A stretch of DNA of 64,000 nt. Origin: Thalassotalea profundi. GTDB lineage: Bacteria > Pseudomonadota > Gammaproteobacteria > Enterobacterales > Alteromonadaceae. Location of the stretch: contig NZ_BNAH01000001.1 of the NCBI RefSeq assembly GCF_014653195.1, positions 205,323 to 269,322 on the forward strand, in the 5' to 3' direction. A program made the position numbers and the translations under genes. The notes beneath the pieces were generated by a model. It saw only the letters and a list, made by a program, of their open reading frames with translations. It made no database searches and was not told the DNA's origin. Shown one piece after another: positions 54,130 through 63,300 of this stretch (position 1 is its first letter; each line of letters starts with the position of its first letter).

Positions 54130-55488
54130 ATGAAGCGAGTATTAGTCGTCGATGATAATCCCGACATTTTGGATGCATTAGACTTATTACTTAGTTTGCA
54201 TGATTATCAAGTTATCACCGCCAGTACAATTAAAGAGGCTTTATTCTGTGCGCATAATCAACGTGTCGATTTAATTATTCAAGACATGAACTTTAGTCAA
54301 GGAACAACAGTAGGTGAAGAAGGAAAGTCGCTGTTTTATCAATTAAAAGAAATTATTCCTGATATTCCAATTATTTTAATTACGGCTTGGAGCCAGTTAG
54401 AAACAGCTATTGAACTAGTAAAAGCTGGCGCATCAGACTATTTACCTAAACCTTGGAATGATAATAAGTTACTTGAGATTATTAACACAAATATTGCTAG
54501 TGCAACAGAGAGTACTAGTTGTCAGAAAAAGTTAAGTGTTACCGATAAAAATCAAAAAGTTACGCCTTTTATCGTTGAAAGCCAGCCAATGAAACAACTT
54601 ATTGCTACAGCTGAAAAAGTCGCTAGTAGTGATATTAGTGTATTAATTACTGGGGCAAACGGTAGCGGTAAAGAGCGTATTGCTGATTATATTCATCAAA
54701 ATTCTCCTCGTAGTAGTAATCCTTTTATTAAAGTGAATATGGGAGCATTAGCAAATGAGCTAATGGAAGCTGAATTATTTGGTGCTGTAAAAGGGGCTTA
54801 TACAGGTTCCACCGCAACAAGAATAGGGCGTTTTGAAGCTGCAAATGGCGGGACATTATTTTTAGATGAAATTGGTAACTTGTCATTAGCTGGTCAGATG
54901 AAACTGTTACGAGTGTTACAAACAGGACAATTTGAACGTGTTGGTTCGAGTGAAACTATTAGTGTTGATGTTCGTGTCATTAGTGCTACCAATAGTAATT
55001 TGAAACAAGCAATTATTGATAATTTATTTCGCGAAGATTTGTATTATCGACTTAATGTCGTTGAGATCAATGTCCCTCCATTAGCGAGTAGGCAAGATGA
55101 TATTATCCCTTTGGCACGCCATTTTGTTTCCAAGACTCATCATTTAAGTGAATCAGCAGCTAAGCTACTTAAACAGCAATTATGGCCAGGGAATGTACGA
55201 GAATTAGAGAACCATTGTCAACGCGCCATGGTGATGTGTGCAGGCAATGAATTGTTACCAGAGCATTTTAACTTTTACACTAATACCGTTAGAACTGAAA
55301 ACTTAAATAAAAGTAAAAAAAGTTTAAAAGCAAATGTTGATAAGTCCTATTTACAGCTGATATTAGACAAACATCAATGGGTAATTTCACGGGCAGCTGA
55401 AGAGTTAGGATTAAGCAGACAAGCTTTGTACCGACGAATTGAAAAATACCAACTTAGACAAGAAGCTTCGAACGAGAGCGAGTCATAA
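54130..55488 (+). CDS. Sigma-54-dependent response regulator (NtrC family)
   Basis: This 452-aa activator has a receiver domain (about 1-120) with DD at 8-9, phospho-acceptor Asp52 in QDMN and Lys in LPKPW. The AAA+ domain has Walker A-like GANGSGKE, the sigma-54 contact GAYTGS (a GAFTGA variant), Walker B GGTLFLDEIG and the Arg-containing sensor region WPGNVRELEN. A Fis-type helix-turn-helix ends it (ISRAAEELGLSRQALYRRI). It should act on the -24/-12 promoter at the head of the operon. The kinase gene begins directly after its stop. Confidence 0.93.
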   Translation: MKRVLVVDDNPDILDALDLLLSLHDYQVITASTIKEALFCAHNQRVDLIIQDMNFSQGTTVGEEGKSLFYQLKEIIPDIPIILITAWSQLETAIELVKAGASDYLPKPWNDNKLLEIINTNIASATESTSCQKKLSVTDKNQKVTPFIVESQPMKQLIATAEKVASSDISVLITGANGSGKERIADYIHQNSPRSSNPFIKVNMGALANELMEAELFGAVKGAYTGSTATRIGRFEAANGGTLFLDEIGNLSLAGQMKLLRVLQTGQFERVGSSETISVDVRVISATNSNLKQAIIDNLFREDLYYRLNVVEINVPPLASRQDDIIPLARHFVSKTHHLSESAAKLLKQQLWPGNVRELENHCQRAMVMCAGNELLPEHFNFYTNTVRTENLNKSKKSLKANVDKSYLQLILDKHQWVISRAAEELGLSRQALYRRIEKYQLRQEASNESES

Positions 55489-56769
55489 ATGCGCTTAATT
55501 ATTTCGTTAGGATTATTATACAGCTCACTATTGTTATCATTTTATTATTTTTCAGTGCAATACCCTGTTTTTCTTGGATTTTTGCTTTTTTTGTCACTCT
55601 TGGTGACATTTTATTTATTCAAAGAGCAATATAAGCGTCACAGTGTTATTCTTCAAAGTGTAGAGCACGGACTACAAAGCTTACGAGATAATGATTTTTC
55701 GGTGAGTTTAACGCCTCGAAAAGAAAAAGCGTACAATACACTTATTGATGCGTTCAATCAAACTAGTAATAAGCTTAGGGAAGAACGTCAACGACTTTAT
55801 CAACGAGAAATGATGTTAGATAAAGTCTTAAATGCTTCACCTATGGTGACTATTCTAGTCGACCACAGAGATACTATAGTGTTTACTAATAACAGTGCTC
55901 AACAAGCCTTTGAATTAAATGGCGCTATTGTTGGCCTTAAATGGACAACATTACTTGAGTCGTTAGCACCAGAGTTTCAACATGCTTTAAGTCATCAGGG
56001 CGAGTCTATTTTTATGTTAACTGATAATCAAGGTTCACAACAAGCATGGCATGTGACTAATTCAAGTGTTGTGATTCATCAAGCTCAACATCAATTATTT
56101 TTATTGAAAACCATCACTCAAGAGTTATCAAAGCAAGAAGTTGCTACATGGAAGAAAGTTATTAGTGTGATCAGCCATGAACTTAATAACTCAATTGCAC
56201 CTATTAGTTCTATGTGCCATAGCGGTGAACTGTTAGCAAAAAATTTAAATGAACCTAGGTTGAATAGGGTATTTAAAACCATTAGTGGGAGAGTGAATCA
56301 CTTAAACGATTTTATAAAAGGTTATGCAACGTTAACTAAAGTAAAACTCCCAAATAAAGAGCAAGTAAATTGGCTACAATTAGTTGATGAATTACAAAAA
56401 TTGTTCCCATTTACATTAACCACATCTTTACCGAATTCACCACTAAATGCTGATTTAGTGCAGCTTGAACAAGTGTTAATTAATATCCTTAAAAATGCGC
56501 ATGAAGCTGATGAAACAGGTGAAATTTCACTAGGTTTTAAAGAATCTACACATGCACTTGAAATTATTATTGATGATAATGGAAGTGGCATGTCGCCAGA
56601 AGTTATTCAAAATGCCTTATTACCTTTTTATTCAACTAAACACTCTGGAACTGGTCTGGGTTTAGCACTGTGTAGAGAGATTATTGAAGCGCATGAAGGT
56701 AAATTAGTCTTTAATAATCGCGAGCAAGGCGGGCTTAGCGTATTAATTATTTTACCTTACAATCTTTAA
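55489..56769 (+). CDS. Sensor histidine kinase (NtrB/NtrY-like)
   Basis: This 426-aa membrane kinase has two N-terminal helices (about 2-22 and 27-45) with almost no periplasmic loop, a PAS-like region (about 108-205, ASPMVTILVDHRDTIVFTNN), the phosphorylation box VISHELNNSIAPIS with His230, and the ATPase N-box NILKNAHEA, DDNGSGM and GTGLGLALCREII. The start codon immediately follows the regulator stop, so the pair is coupled. The short sensor part suggests it detects something in the membrane or the state of the ABC pump. Confidence 0.92.
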   Translation: MRLIISLGLLYSSLLLSFYYFSVQYPVFLGFLLFLSLLVTFYLFKEQYKRHSVILQSVEHGLQSLRDNDFSVSLTPRKEKAYNTLIDAFNQTSNKLREERQRLYQREMMLDKVLNASPMVTILVDHRDTIVFTNNSAQQAFELNGAIVGLKWTTLLESLAPEFQHALSHQGESIFMLTDNQGSQQAWHVTNSSVVIHQAQHQLFLLKTITQELSKQEVATWKKVISVISHELNNSIAPISSMCHSGELLAKNLNEPRLNRVFKTISGRVNHLNDFIKGYATLTKVKLPNKEQVNWLQLVDELQKLFPFTLTTSLPNSPLNADLVQLEQVLINILKNAHEADETGEISLGFKESTHALEIIIDDNGSGMSPEVIQNALLPFYSTKHSGTGLGLALCREIIEAHEGKLVFNNREQGGLSVLIILPYNL

Positions 56770-56816
56770 TTTAAGTTTTTGATATAAAATTGAGAATTAA
56801 TAGCTCAAATACTATA

Positions 56817-56849
56817 AAAAAACACCAATATTGACTATTGGTGTTTTTA
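56817..56849. terminator. Bidirectional terminator, kinase and PEP-CTERM genes
   Basis: A 10-bp stem AACACCAATA / TATTGGTGTT with a 5-base loop has A and T tails on both sides. Confidence 0.88.
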
Positions 56850-56876
56850 TCAATTCGTTAATGGAATGTATTTAGA

Positions 56877-57671
56877 TTATTTCTTTAATCTGCGAGATAA
56901 TAAACCCATTATACCAAACGCGAATATTGCAAGAGTAGAAGGTTCTGTGACGCTTTGCGTAGGTTCCGGTCCAGTTAAATCAAAGCTTGCTGAAATGTAA
57001 GGTATAGTGCTTTGCCCATTCGTATTACCAAAATGTGCAAACATTTCAACGCCATTTGATTGTAAACCAATAGGTGCTTTTCCTAGAGATTCACCACCAC
57101 CCCATAAGCTAGTTGGAGTAACACCATTTAGTAGCACTGAAGTAGGATCTGCATAATTTACAGGGGCAGAATATTGACCAGTAATTAAATCGAAACCTAA
57201 AGCGGATAAAAGAGCATTAGAATTATAAGACCATCCTGGCGCATGATCACTACCTATCCATAAACCACCTCCAGACAATTCTAAGTTATGGGCAATGTTC
57301 TGAATTAATGCAACTTCACTAGAATTTGAACCTTGAAAATGATACCCATAAGAGCGCGTGTCTATGGCAATCCCCATATCTGTTGACCAAAAGTTACTAA
57401 TTGCTGATATGTCAGATGTAGTCAGATATAGTTGGTTGGTTAAATCCCACAAAAATACTTGATCATATACATTTGTATTCAATGAATTTGAAATATTACC
57501 CGATATTGTTGCATCAACTATATCAACAGTATGCCCAGCGCTTTCTAAACTTGTCTTCATCTCTTGAAAACCAGTAGTTAAATTAAATTGAGTTAAAAGA
57601 ATTTTACCTGCATATGAATTTGCTGCAAATAATGAACTTACAAGAGTAAGCGCTAAAATCATTTTTTTCAT
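56877..57671 (-). CDS. PEP-CTERM sorted secreted protein
   Basis: This 264-aa secreted protein has signal peptide MKKMILALTLVSSLFAANSYA and a C-terminal sorting region: TEPSTLAIFAFGIMGLLSRRLKK is the PEP-CTERM tripartite signal (EPS, hydrophobic helix, Arg/Lys tail), which exosortase and PEP-CTERM enzymes process. The body (about 25-230) is a flavodoxin-like alpha/beta fold by its look (KILLTQFNLTTGF, GIAIDTRSYGYHF), no catalytic motif recognised. AGGA 7 bases before the start is a good ribosome site. No exosortase gene is in the window. Confidence 0.85.
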   Translation of the reverse strand: MKKMILALTLVSSLFAANSYAGKILLTQFNLTTGFQEMKTSLESAGHTVDIVDATISGNISNSLNTNVYDQVFLWDLTNQLYLTTSDISAISNFWSTDMGIAIDTRSYGYHFQGSNSSEVALIQNIAHNLELSGGGLWIGSDHAPGWSYNSNALLSALGFDLITGQYSAPVNYADPTSVLLNGVTPTSLWGGGESLGKAPIGLQSNGVEMFAHFGNTNGQSTIPYISASFDLTGPEPTQSVTEPSTLAIFAFGIMGLLSRRLKK

Positions 57672-58074
57672 GTTTATTCCTTAATAATTATTAAATACCT
57701 TTTTATCGAGATAAGCATGAGTCATACCGTTTTTTTTATTTTATTGATTTTCAATGCTTTTATTGTTTTTTTATTTGAATGTAGGACTTAAGTTGTAAAA
57801 AACACGACACTCTTTTGGGCTAACAATATAAAGTAACCTTTGGCTTTGATGTTAATTAACTATATTTCGTTTATTAGACGCTACTAAAGTAGCTAGATAT
57901 TTTTCTAAATATCAGTTTTCCTGATTCCTTGATAAATAATTGAGATTTCATGATCATTTTTTCTCCATTTTTAACGTTACAGTTAATACTGGTGTTTTTT
58001 GACTAAGAGAGAATGAAAACTAGTGATGCTACTGCTGATGACGTTTAAGCTTAAGCAGATAAATAACTTCCTTA
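57672..58074. other. Intergenic stretch between PEP-CTERM and binding-protein genes
   Basis: It is AT-rich and contains no gene that I can see. A weak -24/-12-like arrangement on the minus strand (GG at 57727-57728, GC at 57715-57716, 10 bases apart) is 44 bases before the PEP-CTERM start; it has several mismatches. Confidence 0.4.
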
Positions 58075-58872
58075 TTATTTGAAATTAAGCTGATATTTTT
58101 CTAATAACTCTTGATAATAAGCAGATGCTTTTAATTTTTTTGTGAGTTTACCAAGCGTTTGTTTTATTTCTTTAGCATCAGCTCTTGCTTTTGTTAATCC
58201 TAAATAAACCGGGGTAATATCGACAACGGGCTCTATAGCTTTTATTTTATCGGTTACTTGCAACTCCTTGGCTAATTTCTTAAAAATAAATGGGTTAGAA
58301 ATAACCACATCAACTCGCTTATTGAGTAATAACTTTAAGAGCACTTTCTCTGATAATGCAGGTAATTTCGTTAAGTAACCTGTTTGATCGAACCTTTCAC
58401 CATAAGAATATGCGCGTTTAGTGCCAATAGAATAAGGTGTTAACTGCTGTAATTGACCATTAAATTCCAACTTTTTATCTACTAAAGTAAATAATTGATT
58501 TACCTCAAAGCCATAAGAGGGCTCAATAAAATGGTATGTCTTTTCGCGTTTTGCATTTTTAAAGAATGTGAGTATCAGATCCACTTCCCCCTGTGCGACT
58601 AGATGAAGTGCTCTTGCCCAAGGGATAATAATAAACTCAAAGTCATAGTTTGAATGAGCTTCGAAATAATTAAGTATATCAATAGTGAAACCTTTTATTT
58701 CACCATTTTCTTCGTAACTATAGGGAAAGTAGCCTATTTCTTCGAATGCAGCGGTTAAAACGATCCTCTTATTCAGTAAGGGAGGATCGTCTGAGTTTAA
58801 ACCTGTTTGGGCAAAAACAGTTAATGGGATGAGGTAAAGTAAAAAGAAAATTTTTGAAAAACTTATCATCAA
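58075..58872 (-). CDS. Lone periplasmic solute-binding-like protein
   Basis: This 265-aa protein has a signal peptide (cleavage near VFAQ) and a family 3 binding-protein pattern: FEEIGYFPYSYEENGEIKGF, WARALHLVAQGEVDLILTF, VDVVISNPFIFKKL. No permease or ATPase is near. It lies 62 bases downstream of the sugar MFS on the same strand, so it may be cotranscribed with it and be under the LacI-type operator. Confidence 0.78.
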   Translation of the reverse strand: MMISFSKIFFLLYLIPLTVFAQTGLNSDDPPLLNKRIVLTAAFEEIGYFPYSYEENGEIKGFTIDILNYFEAHSNYDFEFIIIPWARALHLVAQGEVDLILTFFKNAKREKTYHFIEPSYGFEVNQLFTLVDKKLEFNGQLQQLTPYSIGTKRAYSYGERFDQTGYLTKLPALSEKVLLKLLLNKRVDVVISNPFIFKKLAKELQVTDKIKAIEPVVDITPVYLGLTKARADAKEIKQTLGKLTKKLKASAYYQELLEKYQLNFK

Positions 58873-58934
58873 AGAAGTATAGCTGCTTTTTTGAGACCTT
58901 TACTTTTTATTTTTATTAAATATACCAATAAAAC

Positions 58935-60449
58935 TTACTCAGGCTCTCTCACTCTTAAGGTTAATACACCTGCAATAAGCATACTCACGCCACCGACAAC
59001 TAGCGCATATATTGGCTGGTTATCAAATACCTTAGTAATTAAAAAACCTAAAATACTTGCCGCTAAAATTTGAGGTAACACGATAAAGAAGTTAAAAATT
59101 CCCATGTATAAGCCCATTTTATCAGCAGGTAAGGCGTTAGCTAAAATGGCATACGGGATTGACAGAATTGATGCCCAAGCAAAACCAACACCAATCATTG
59201 CAATCACTAAAAATGTGGGATCTTTAATAAAAATAAATGAGATAAAACCAGCACCCCCTAAAAATAAATTAATCATGTGGGCAATGCGTAAATTAAATTG
59301 CTTCACTATAAGAGGGATACAAATGGCGGCGATAATGGAGGTTAGATTATAGGTTGAAAACAAAACACCAACCCAATCAGCGCCTTCATTATAGGCTTTT
59401 GAGGTTACATCTGAACTTGCATAATGATGTGCTGTAATTGCTGCAGTAGTATATGTCCACATTGCGAAGAAAGGAAACCAAGAGAAAAACTGCACTAAGG
59501 CCAATTGTTTCATCGTTTGGGGCATAGCAAATAAGTCAATCATCACTTGAGCAAAACCATGTTGATTTTTGCCCTTTTGAATTAATAAACCTGCGATGAG
59601 TTGGCAAATACCAAAAAAGATAAAGCCACCAGATAAAATAAATAAATTTTTATCTAAACGTTCAATATTGAATGCAATAATTGATGTAACAACAGCTCCG
59701 AACAACAGCCAAGCTATTCCGCCCTTAAAAAAAGCTGAAGTGCTTCTAGGAGATTGTTCGATAGTTGCTGTTTGTTGTTGATACTGTTCAAAGGCTTTCA
59801 GTTGTTCGGGAGAATATTCTTTGGTTGAATAGACAGTCCACAGTACTGCAAGTAAAAAAACTATCCCACCGGCATAAAAAGCAAACTTGACAGAGTCAGG
59901 TAATTCACCAGGTGAAGCAACATTGCTGACATTGAACCAGTTAGTCATGATCCAAGGCAGTGACGAGGCTACAACCGCACCCACACCAATAAAAAAGCTT
60001 TGCATTGCATAGCCAGTAGCACGTTGTTTTTTAGGTAACATATCACCAACAAAGGCTCTGAATGGTTCCATTGAAATATTGATTGAAGCATCCATTATCC
60101 AAAGCATACCTGCTGCCATCCACAGTGTAGGTGAGTTAGGCATAATAAATAACGATAGACTCGCGGCAATAGCACCAATTAAGAAATAGGGACGACGTCG
60201 GCCAAACTTATTCCATGTATTGTCACTTAAATAGCCAATGATAGGTTGAACAATGAGTCCTGTTATCGGAGCCGCAACCCAGAGAATCGCCATATTGCCG
60301 TAATCAGCCCCTAGGGTTTGAAAAATGCGACTGACATTGGAGTTTTGTAGAGCAAAGCCGAATTGAATCCCAAGAAAACCAAAACACATATTCCAAATTT
60401 GCCAAAAATTGAGTTCAGGTTTGCTCGTCAGTAATTTTTTTTCACTCAT
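58935..60449 (-). CDS. Sugar MFS transporter (SLC45/GPH-like), second copy
   Basis: This 504-aa inner-membrane protein has 12 helices and the loop GYLSDNTWNKFGRRRPYFL of maltose/sucrose-type MFS proteins, and SINISMEPFRAFVGDMLPKK as in the group. I chose ATG 60449, with AGAAG 7 bases upstream, over the ATG two codons before. It resembles the transporter at 34.3 kb. An operator at 60644 links it to the alpha-glucan genes although it lies 12 kb beyond the regulator. A long hairpin lies between operator and start. Confidence 0.86.
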   Translation of the reverse strand: MSEKKLLTSKPELNFWQIWNMCFGFLGIQFGFALQNSNVSRIFQTLGADYGNMAILWVAAPITGLIVQPIIGYLSDNTWNKFGRRRPYFLIGAIAASLSLFIMPNSPTLWMAAGMLWIMDASINISMEPFRAFVGDMLPKKQRATGYAMQSFFIGVGAVVASSLPWIMTNWFNVSNVASPGELPDSVKFAFYAGGIVFLLAVLWTVYSTKEYSPEQLKAFEQYQQQTATIEQSPRSTSAFFKGGIAWLLFGAVVTSIIAFNIERLDKNLFILSGGFIFFGICQLIAGLLIQKGKNQHGFAQVMIDLFAMPQTMKQLALVQFFSWFPFFAMWTYTTAAITAHHYASSDVTSKAYNEGADWVGVLFSTYNLTSIIAAICIPLIVKQFNLRIAHMINLFLGGAGFISFIFIKDPTFLVIAMIGVGFAWASILSIPYAILANALPADKMGLYMGIFNFFIVLPQILAASILGFLITKVFDNQPIYALVVGGVSMLIAGVLTLRVREPE

Positions 60450-60492
60450 TGTCATTCTTCTATTATTATTTTTATCGTTATAATGGTTTGAT

Positions 60493-60526
60493 AGTAAAAA
60501 GCACAGCGTTAGCCGTGCTTTTTACT
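60493..60526 (-). terminator. Perfect 12-bp hairpin between def and the MFS gene
   Basis: AGTAAAAAGCAC and its complement with a 10-base loop. On the minus strand the right arm contains a T run. It may terminate the def transcript, but it sits between the operator at 60644 and the MFS start, so it could also act as a leader attenuator. Confidence 0.65.
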
Positions 60527-60643
60527 TTGGGTTTAATACCAAGTTTGTAATATTAAAAGTGTAAGAGAGGTTGTCGACACCTATTTACCTTTTATTATTT
60601 ACCTCTCCATATTACGCATGAATAAGGCTAAAGCTCAATTTAT

Positions 60644-60657
60644 TGCATACGTATTCA
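60644..60657. promoter_or_regulatory. LacI-type operator, second MFS gene
   Basis: TGCATACGTATTCA, identical to the GH97 operator at 15426, lies 195 bases before the MFS start and 16 bases past the def stop. Confidence 0.83.
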
Positions 60658-60672
60658 GCATTTTAAACCTTA

Positions 60673-61230
60673 TTAGGAACAATATTGGCGTTTCCATTCT
60701 TCTTCACTGATCAGGTTCTTATTGTTAGATACTCGATCGACAAACGATATACCGTTTAAATGATCTATTTCATGTTGGAAAATCCGGGCAATAAATCCGT
60801 TAAATTCTTGCAGATGCTTTTGTCCATCGATATCGTAATATTCCACATCTATTGTGTTATGACGCGCAACTAATCCTCTGAGCGAAGGTACGCTTAAACA
60901 GCCTTCCCAATCTTCAATTATATCGCCCTTATACCCAATTATTTTGGGGTTAATAATCGCAGTTGGTTGCATTCTAGGGGCATTGGGGTAACGATTATTA
61001 GGTTTTGAGCAAACAATGAAAAGTCGCTTGGGTATACCTATTTGGGGAGCCGCAATTCCAACCCCTCCGGCTTGTTCAACGGTGGTTAAAAGGGATTTGA
61101 TTAATGTTTGTGTTTCATCAGATAAAATATCCTCTACAGGCGAAGATGGATTACTTAGAATAGGGTGACCTAGTAAATATATTTTATTACTCAATTGGTT
61201 ATTTCTTTTATTACTATGTGATTTATTCAT
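60673..61230 (-). CDS. def: Peptide deformylase (probable second copy)
   Basis: This metalloenzyme removes formyl from the N-terminal Met. The 185-aa protein has all three motifs: GVGIAAPQIG, EGCLSVP (metal Cys) and QHEIDHLNG (HExxH). An N-terminal extension of about 15 residues precedes the usual start. It is not next to fmt, the usual partner of the main copy, but 4 bases after an MFS gene. It is therefore probably an accessory paralogue; whether it differs in drug sensitivity is unknown. Confidence 0.93.
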   Translation of the reverse strand: MNKSHSNKRNNQLSNKIYLLGHPILSNPSSPVEDILSDETQTLIKSLLTTVEQAGGVGIAAPQIGIPKRLFIVCSKPNNRYPNAPRMQPTAIINPKIIGYKGDIIEDWEGCLSVPSLRGLVARHNTIDVEYYDIDGQKHLQEFNGFIARIFQHEIDHLNGISFVDRVSNNKNLISEEEWKRQYCS

Positions 61231-61234
61231 TGCA

Positions 61235-62521
61235 TTAGTCGCTAACGGAAGGGGTTATGGGGCTAATTGTTGTAGATTGTGTTTTACGTTCTTTGCGAAA
61301 GTAATACCAAGAGACAGCAAACAATACAAGAATAAATGGGATACTTGACATAACAACACCATGCCAACCCGCTTTAAACAATACCCAACCGGCAAGTAAT
61401 GATGCCGTTGCTTGAAAACCAAAAATGATAAAGTCATTCATTGCTTGCACTTTATGGCGCTCATTCGCTTGATAACTTTGTGGCAGCAACGATGTGCCTG
61501 TTAAATACAGAAAATTCCAACCGATGCCTAATAATAATAGTGCCCACCAATAGTGAACCACTTGCTCTCCTGAAAATGCAATAATAGCCACAATAGTGTA
61601 TATAAGCGTGCCTATAAAAAGTAAGTATTTTAACCCTATTTTATTCACTAAAATGCCCGTAAATAATGAGGGAATAAACATTGCGGCTATATGGGTTTGT
61701 ATAACCCATTTAGTGTCATTAATACTATGACCATGCATATGGTGCATACTAATTGGCGTTGCTGTCATTAAATAACTCATCAAAGCAAAACCGATGGCTG
61801 CTGAAGCAATTGAAATTAAAAATATTGGTTGCTTTGCAATTGTTATCAGTGAACGTGTAGGGCTTTCATTCGACTGAATAGATAATGTTGGATTTTTAAA
61901 TGCCAACATAACAAGTATGGCAATACAGATGAACAACGCTAAAAATAGGAAAGAGCCAGAATACCCTAACGGTGATGTAATCCAATCTTTTGCCATTACG
62001 GCGACTTCAGGCCCAAGAAAAGCGGCGAAAATACCACTGAGCATTAAAATAGAGAGGACTGTTGGAATGCTTTTTTCATCAGAGGTACTTTCAATAGCAG
62101 CAAAACGAAGTTGTTGAACAAAAGAGGTACTTAAACCAAACATGATACTAGCGACAATAAATAACTCAAATAGGGCAATATAAACAGCGTAACTTGCTAG
62201 AAAACAAGCTATTAATGTAATGGAAAAACCAAATAGCGCAGCAAATTTTCGCCCCATTTTTTTTGCAAGTAACGCCGCTGGAATTGAACCTGTTGCTACG
62301 CCCAAAATCATCATGGTTATGGGGAGAGTCGCTAAGGTTTTGTCTGTTACCATTTGCGCTGAAAGTATACCACCAATAAATACAATAACTGGCGAACAAG
62401 ACATAACTAATGGCTGTGCCAAAAAGAGTACCCAAATGTTGCGGGGCAAGGTGAATAGTCGCGATAACACAATAGTTGTTATGATAAGAATTGATAGTGT
62501 TATCAAGATGTTTGAAAGCAT
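61235..62521 (-). CDS. MFS transporter, unknown substrate
   Basis: This 428-aa inner-membrane protein has about 12 helices and MFS-type charged loops (LLAKKMGRKFAALFG after helix 2, GILVNKIGLKYLLFIGT in the second half). The substrate cannot be read from the sequence; drug efflux type is the nearest look. It is 4 bases before def on the same strand, so the two are probably one transcription unit. Confidence 0.8.
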   Translation of the reverse strand: MLSNILITLSILIITTIVLSRLFTLPRNIWVLFLAQPLVMSCSPVIVFIGGILSAQMVTDKTLATLPITMMILGVATGSIPAALLAKKMGRKFAALFGFSITLIACFLASYAVYIALFELFIVASIMFGLSTSFVQQLRFAAIESTSDEKSIPTVLSILMLSGIFAAFLGPEVAVMAKDWITSPLGYSGSFLFLALFICIAILVMLAFKNPTLSIQSNESPTRSLITIAKQPIFLISIASAAIGFALMSYLMTATPISMHHMHGHSINDTKWVIQTHIAAMFIPSLFTGILVNKIGLKYLLFIGTLIYTIVAIIAFSGEQVVHYWWALLLLGIGWNFLYLTGTSLLPQSYQANERHKVQAMNDFIIFGFQATASLLAGWVLFKAGWHGVVMSSIPFILVLFAVSWYYFRKERKTQSTTISPITPSVSD

Positions 62522-62670
62522 AGTGGGAATTTCAATGTTAAGAAAAGTGAAATGCTATCACATTATGTTAAATACACTTATGATTAAAATTACTTAGTTC
62601 ATATTTAAGCGTTGTTAGCATTAACATTACGATGATAAACTACTAAAAATTGTTATGAATATTGCTAGTT

Positions 62671-63276
62671 ATGAAGTTTAGTCCTTTAGTTCAAGAGTTA
62701 ATTGATACCTTAAAATGCTTACCTGGTGTTGGTGCAAAATCAGCACAACGCATGGCTTTTCATTTATTAGAGCGTAATCGAATGGGCGGCGAAAAACTTG
62801 CCACAGCTCTTGGAAAAGCAATGGTAAACATAGGACATTGTCAGCAATGCCGTAATTTTACCGAAGACGAATTATGCCAAATTTGTCAAAGCCCAAAACG
62901 TAAAGTTAGTGAAAGCATGTGTATTGTTGAAAGTCCTGCTGATGTTATTGCAATCGAACAAACAGGGGAGTTTCAAGGACGTTATTTTATTTTAATGGGG
63001 CACTTGTCACCGATAGATGGCATTGGCCCAGATGATTTGGGTTTAGACATTCTAGCGAAACAGCTGGAAACCGGCCAATTTAAAGAAGTCATATTAGCGA
63101 CCAATCCCACGGTAGAAGGTGAAGCAACCGCACATTATGTGGCAGAACTTGCCAGTAAATATCAGTTAACTATTTCTCGTATTGCCCATGGTGTACCAAT
63201 TGGTGGTGAATTAGAATACGTTGATGGTAATACGCTTTCTCATGCGTTTTCAGGGCGTAAGAATTATCAATATTAA
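62671..63276 (+). CDS. recR: Recombination mediator protein RecR
   Basis: RecR works with RecO (and RecF) to load RecA at gaps. The 201-aa protein has the HhH region [17 protein letters not shown], the Cys4 zinc finger (CQQC and CQIC, about residues 57-72) and a Toprim domain with [19 protein letters not shown] chose the ATG at 62671 (MKFSPL); an upstream TTG in frame lies 9 bases earlier. dnaX and ybaB, its usual upstream partners, are absent here, while a probable htpG start lies downstream. Confidence 0.93.
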   Translation: MKFSPLVQELIDTLKCLPGVGAKSAQRMAFHLLERNRMGGEKLATALGKAMVNIGHCQQCRNFTEDELCQICQSPKRKVSESMCIVESPADVIAIEQTGEFQGRYFILMGHLSPIDGIGPDDLGLDILAKQLETGQFKEVILATNPTVEGEATAHYVAELASKYQLTISRIAHGVPIGGELEYVDGNTLSHAFSGRKNYQY

Positions 63277-63300
63277 AAGCTATAATAAATTTATACTACA

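Noticed and set aside
54130..56769. The two-component pair as PrsR/PrsK, the regulators of PEP-CTERM systems
   Set aside because: The kinase has two helices, not the multi-span sensor of PrsK, and the pair belongs to the ABC operon, whose promoter has matching sites.
62220..62597. 125-aa frame opposite the MFS gene
   Set aside because: Antisense shadow of a membrane-protein gene.
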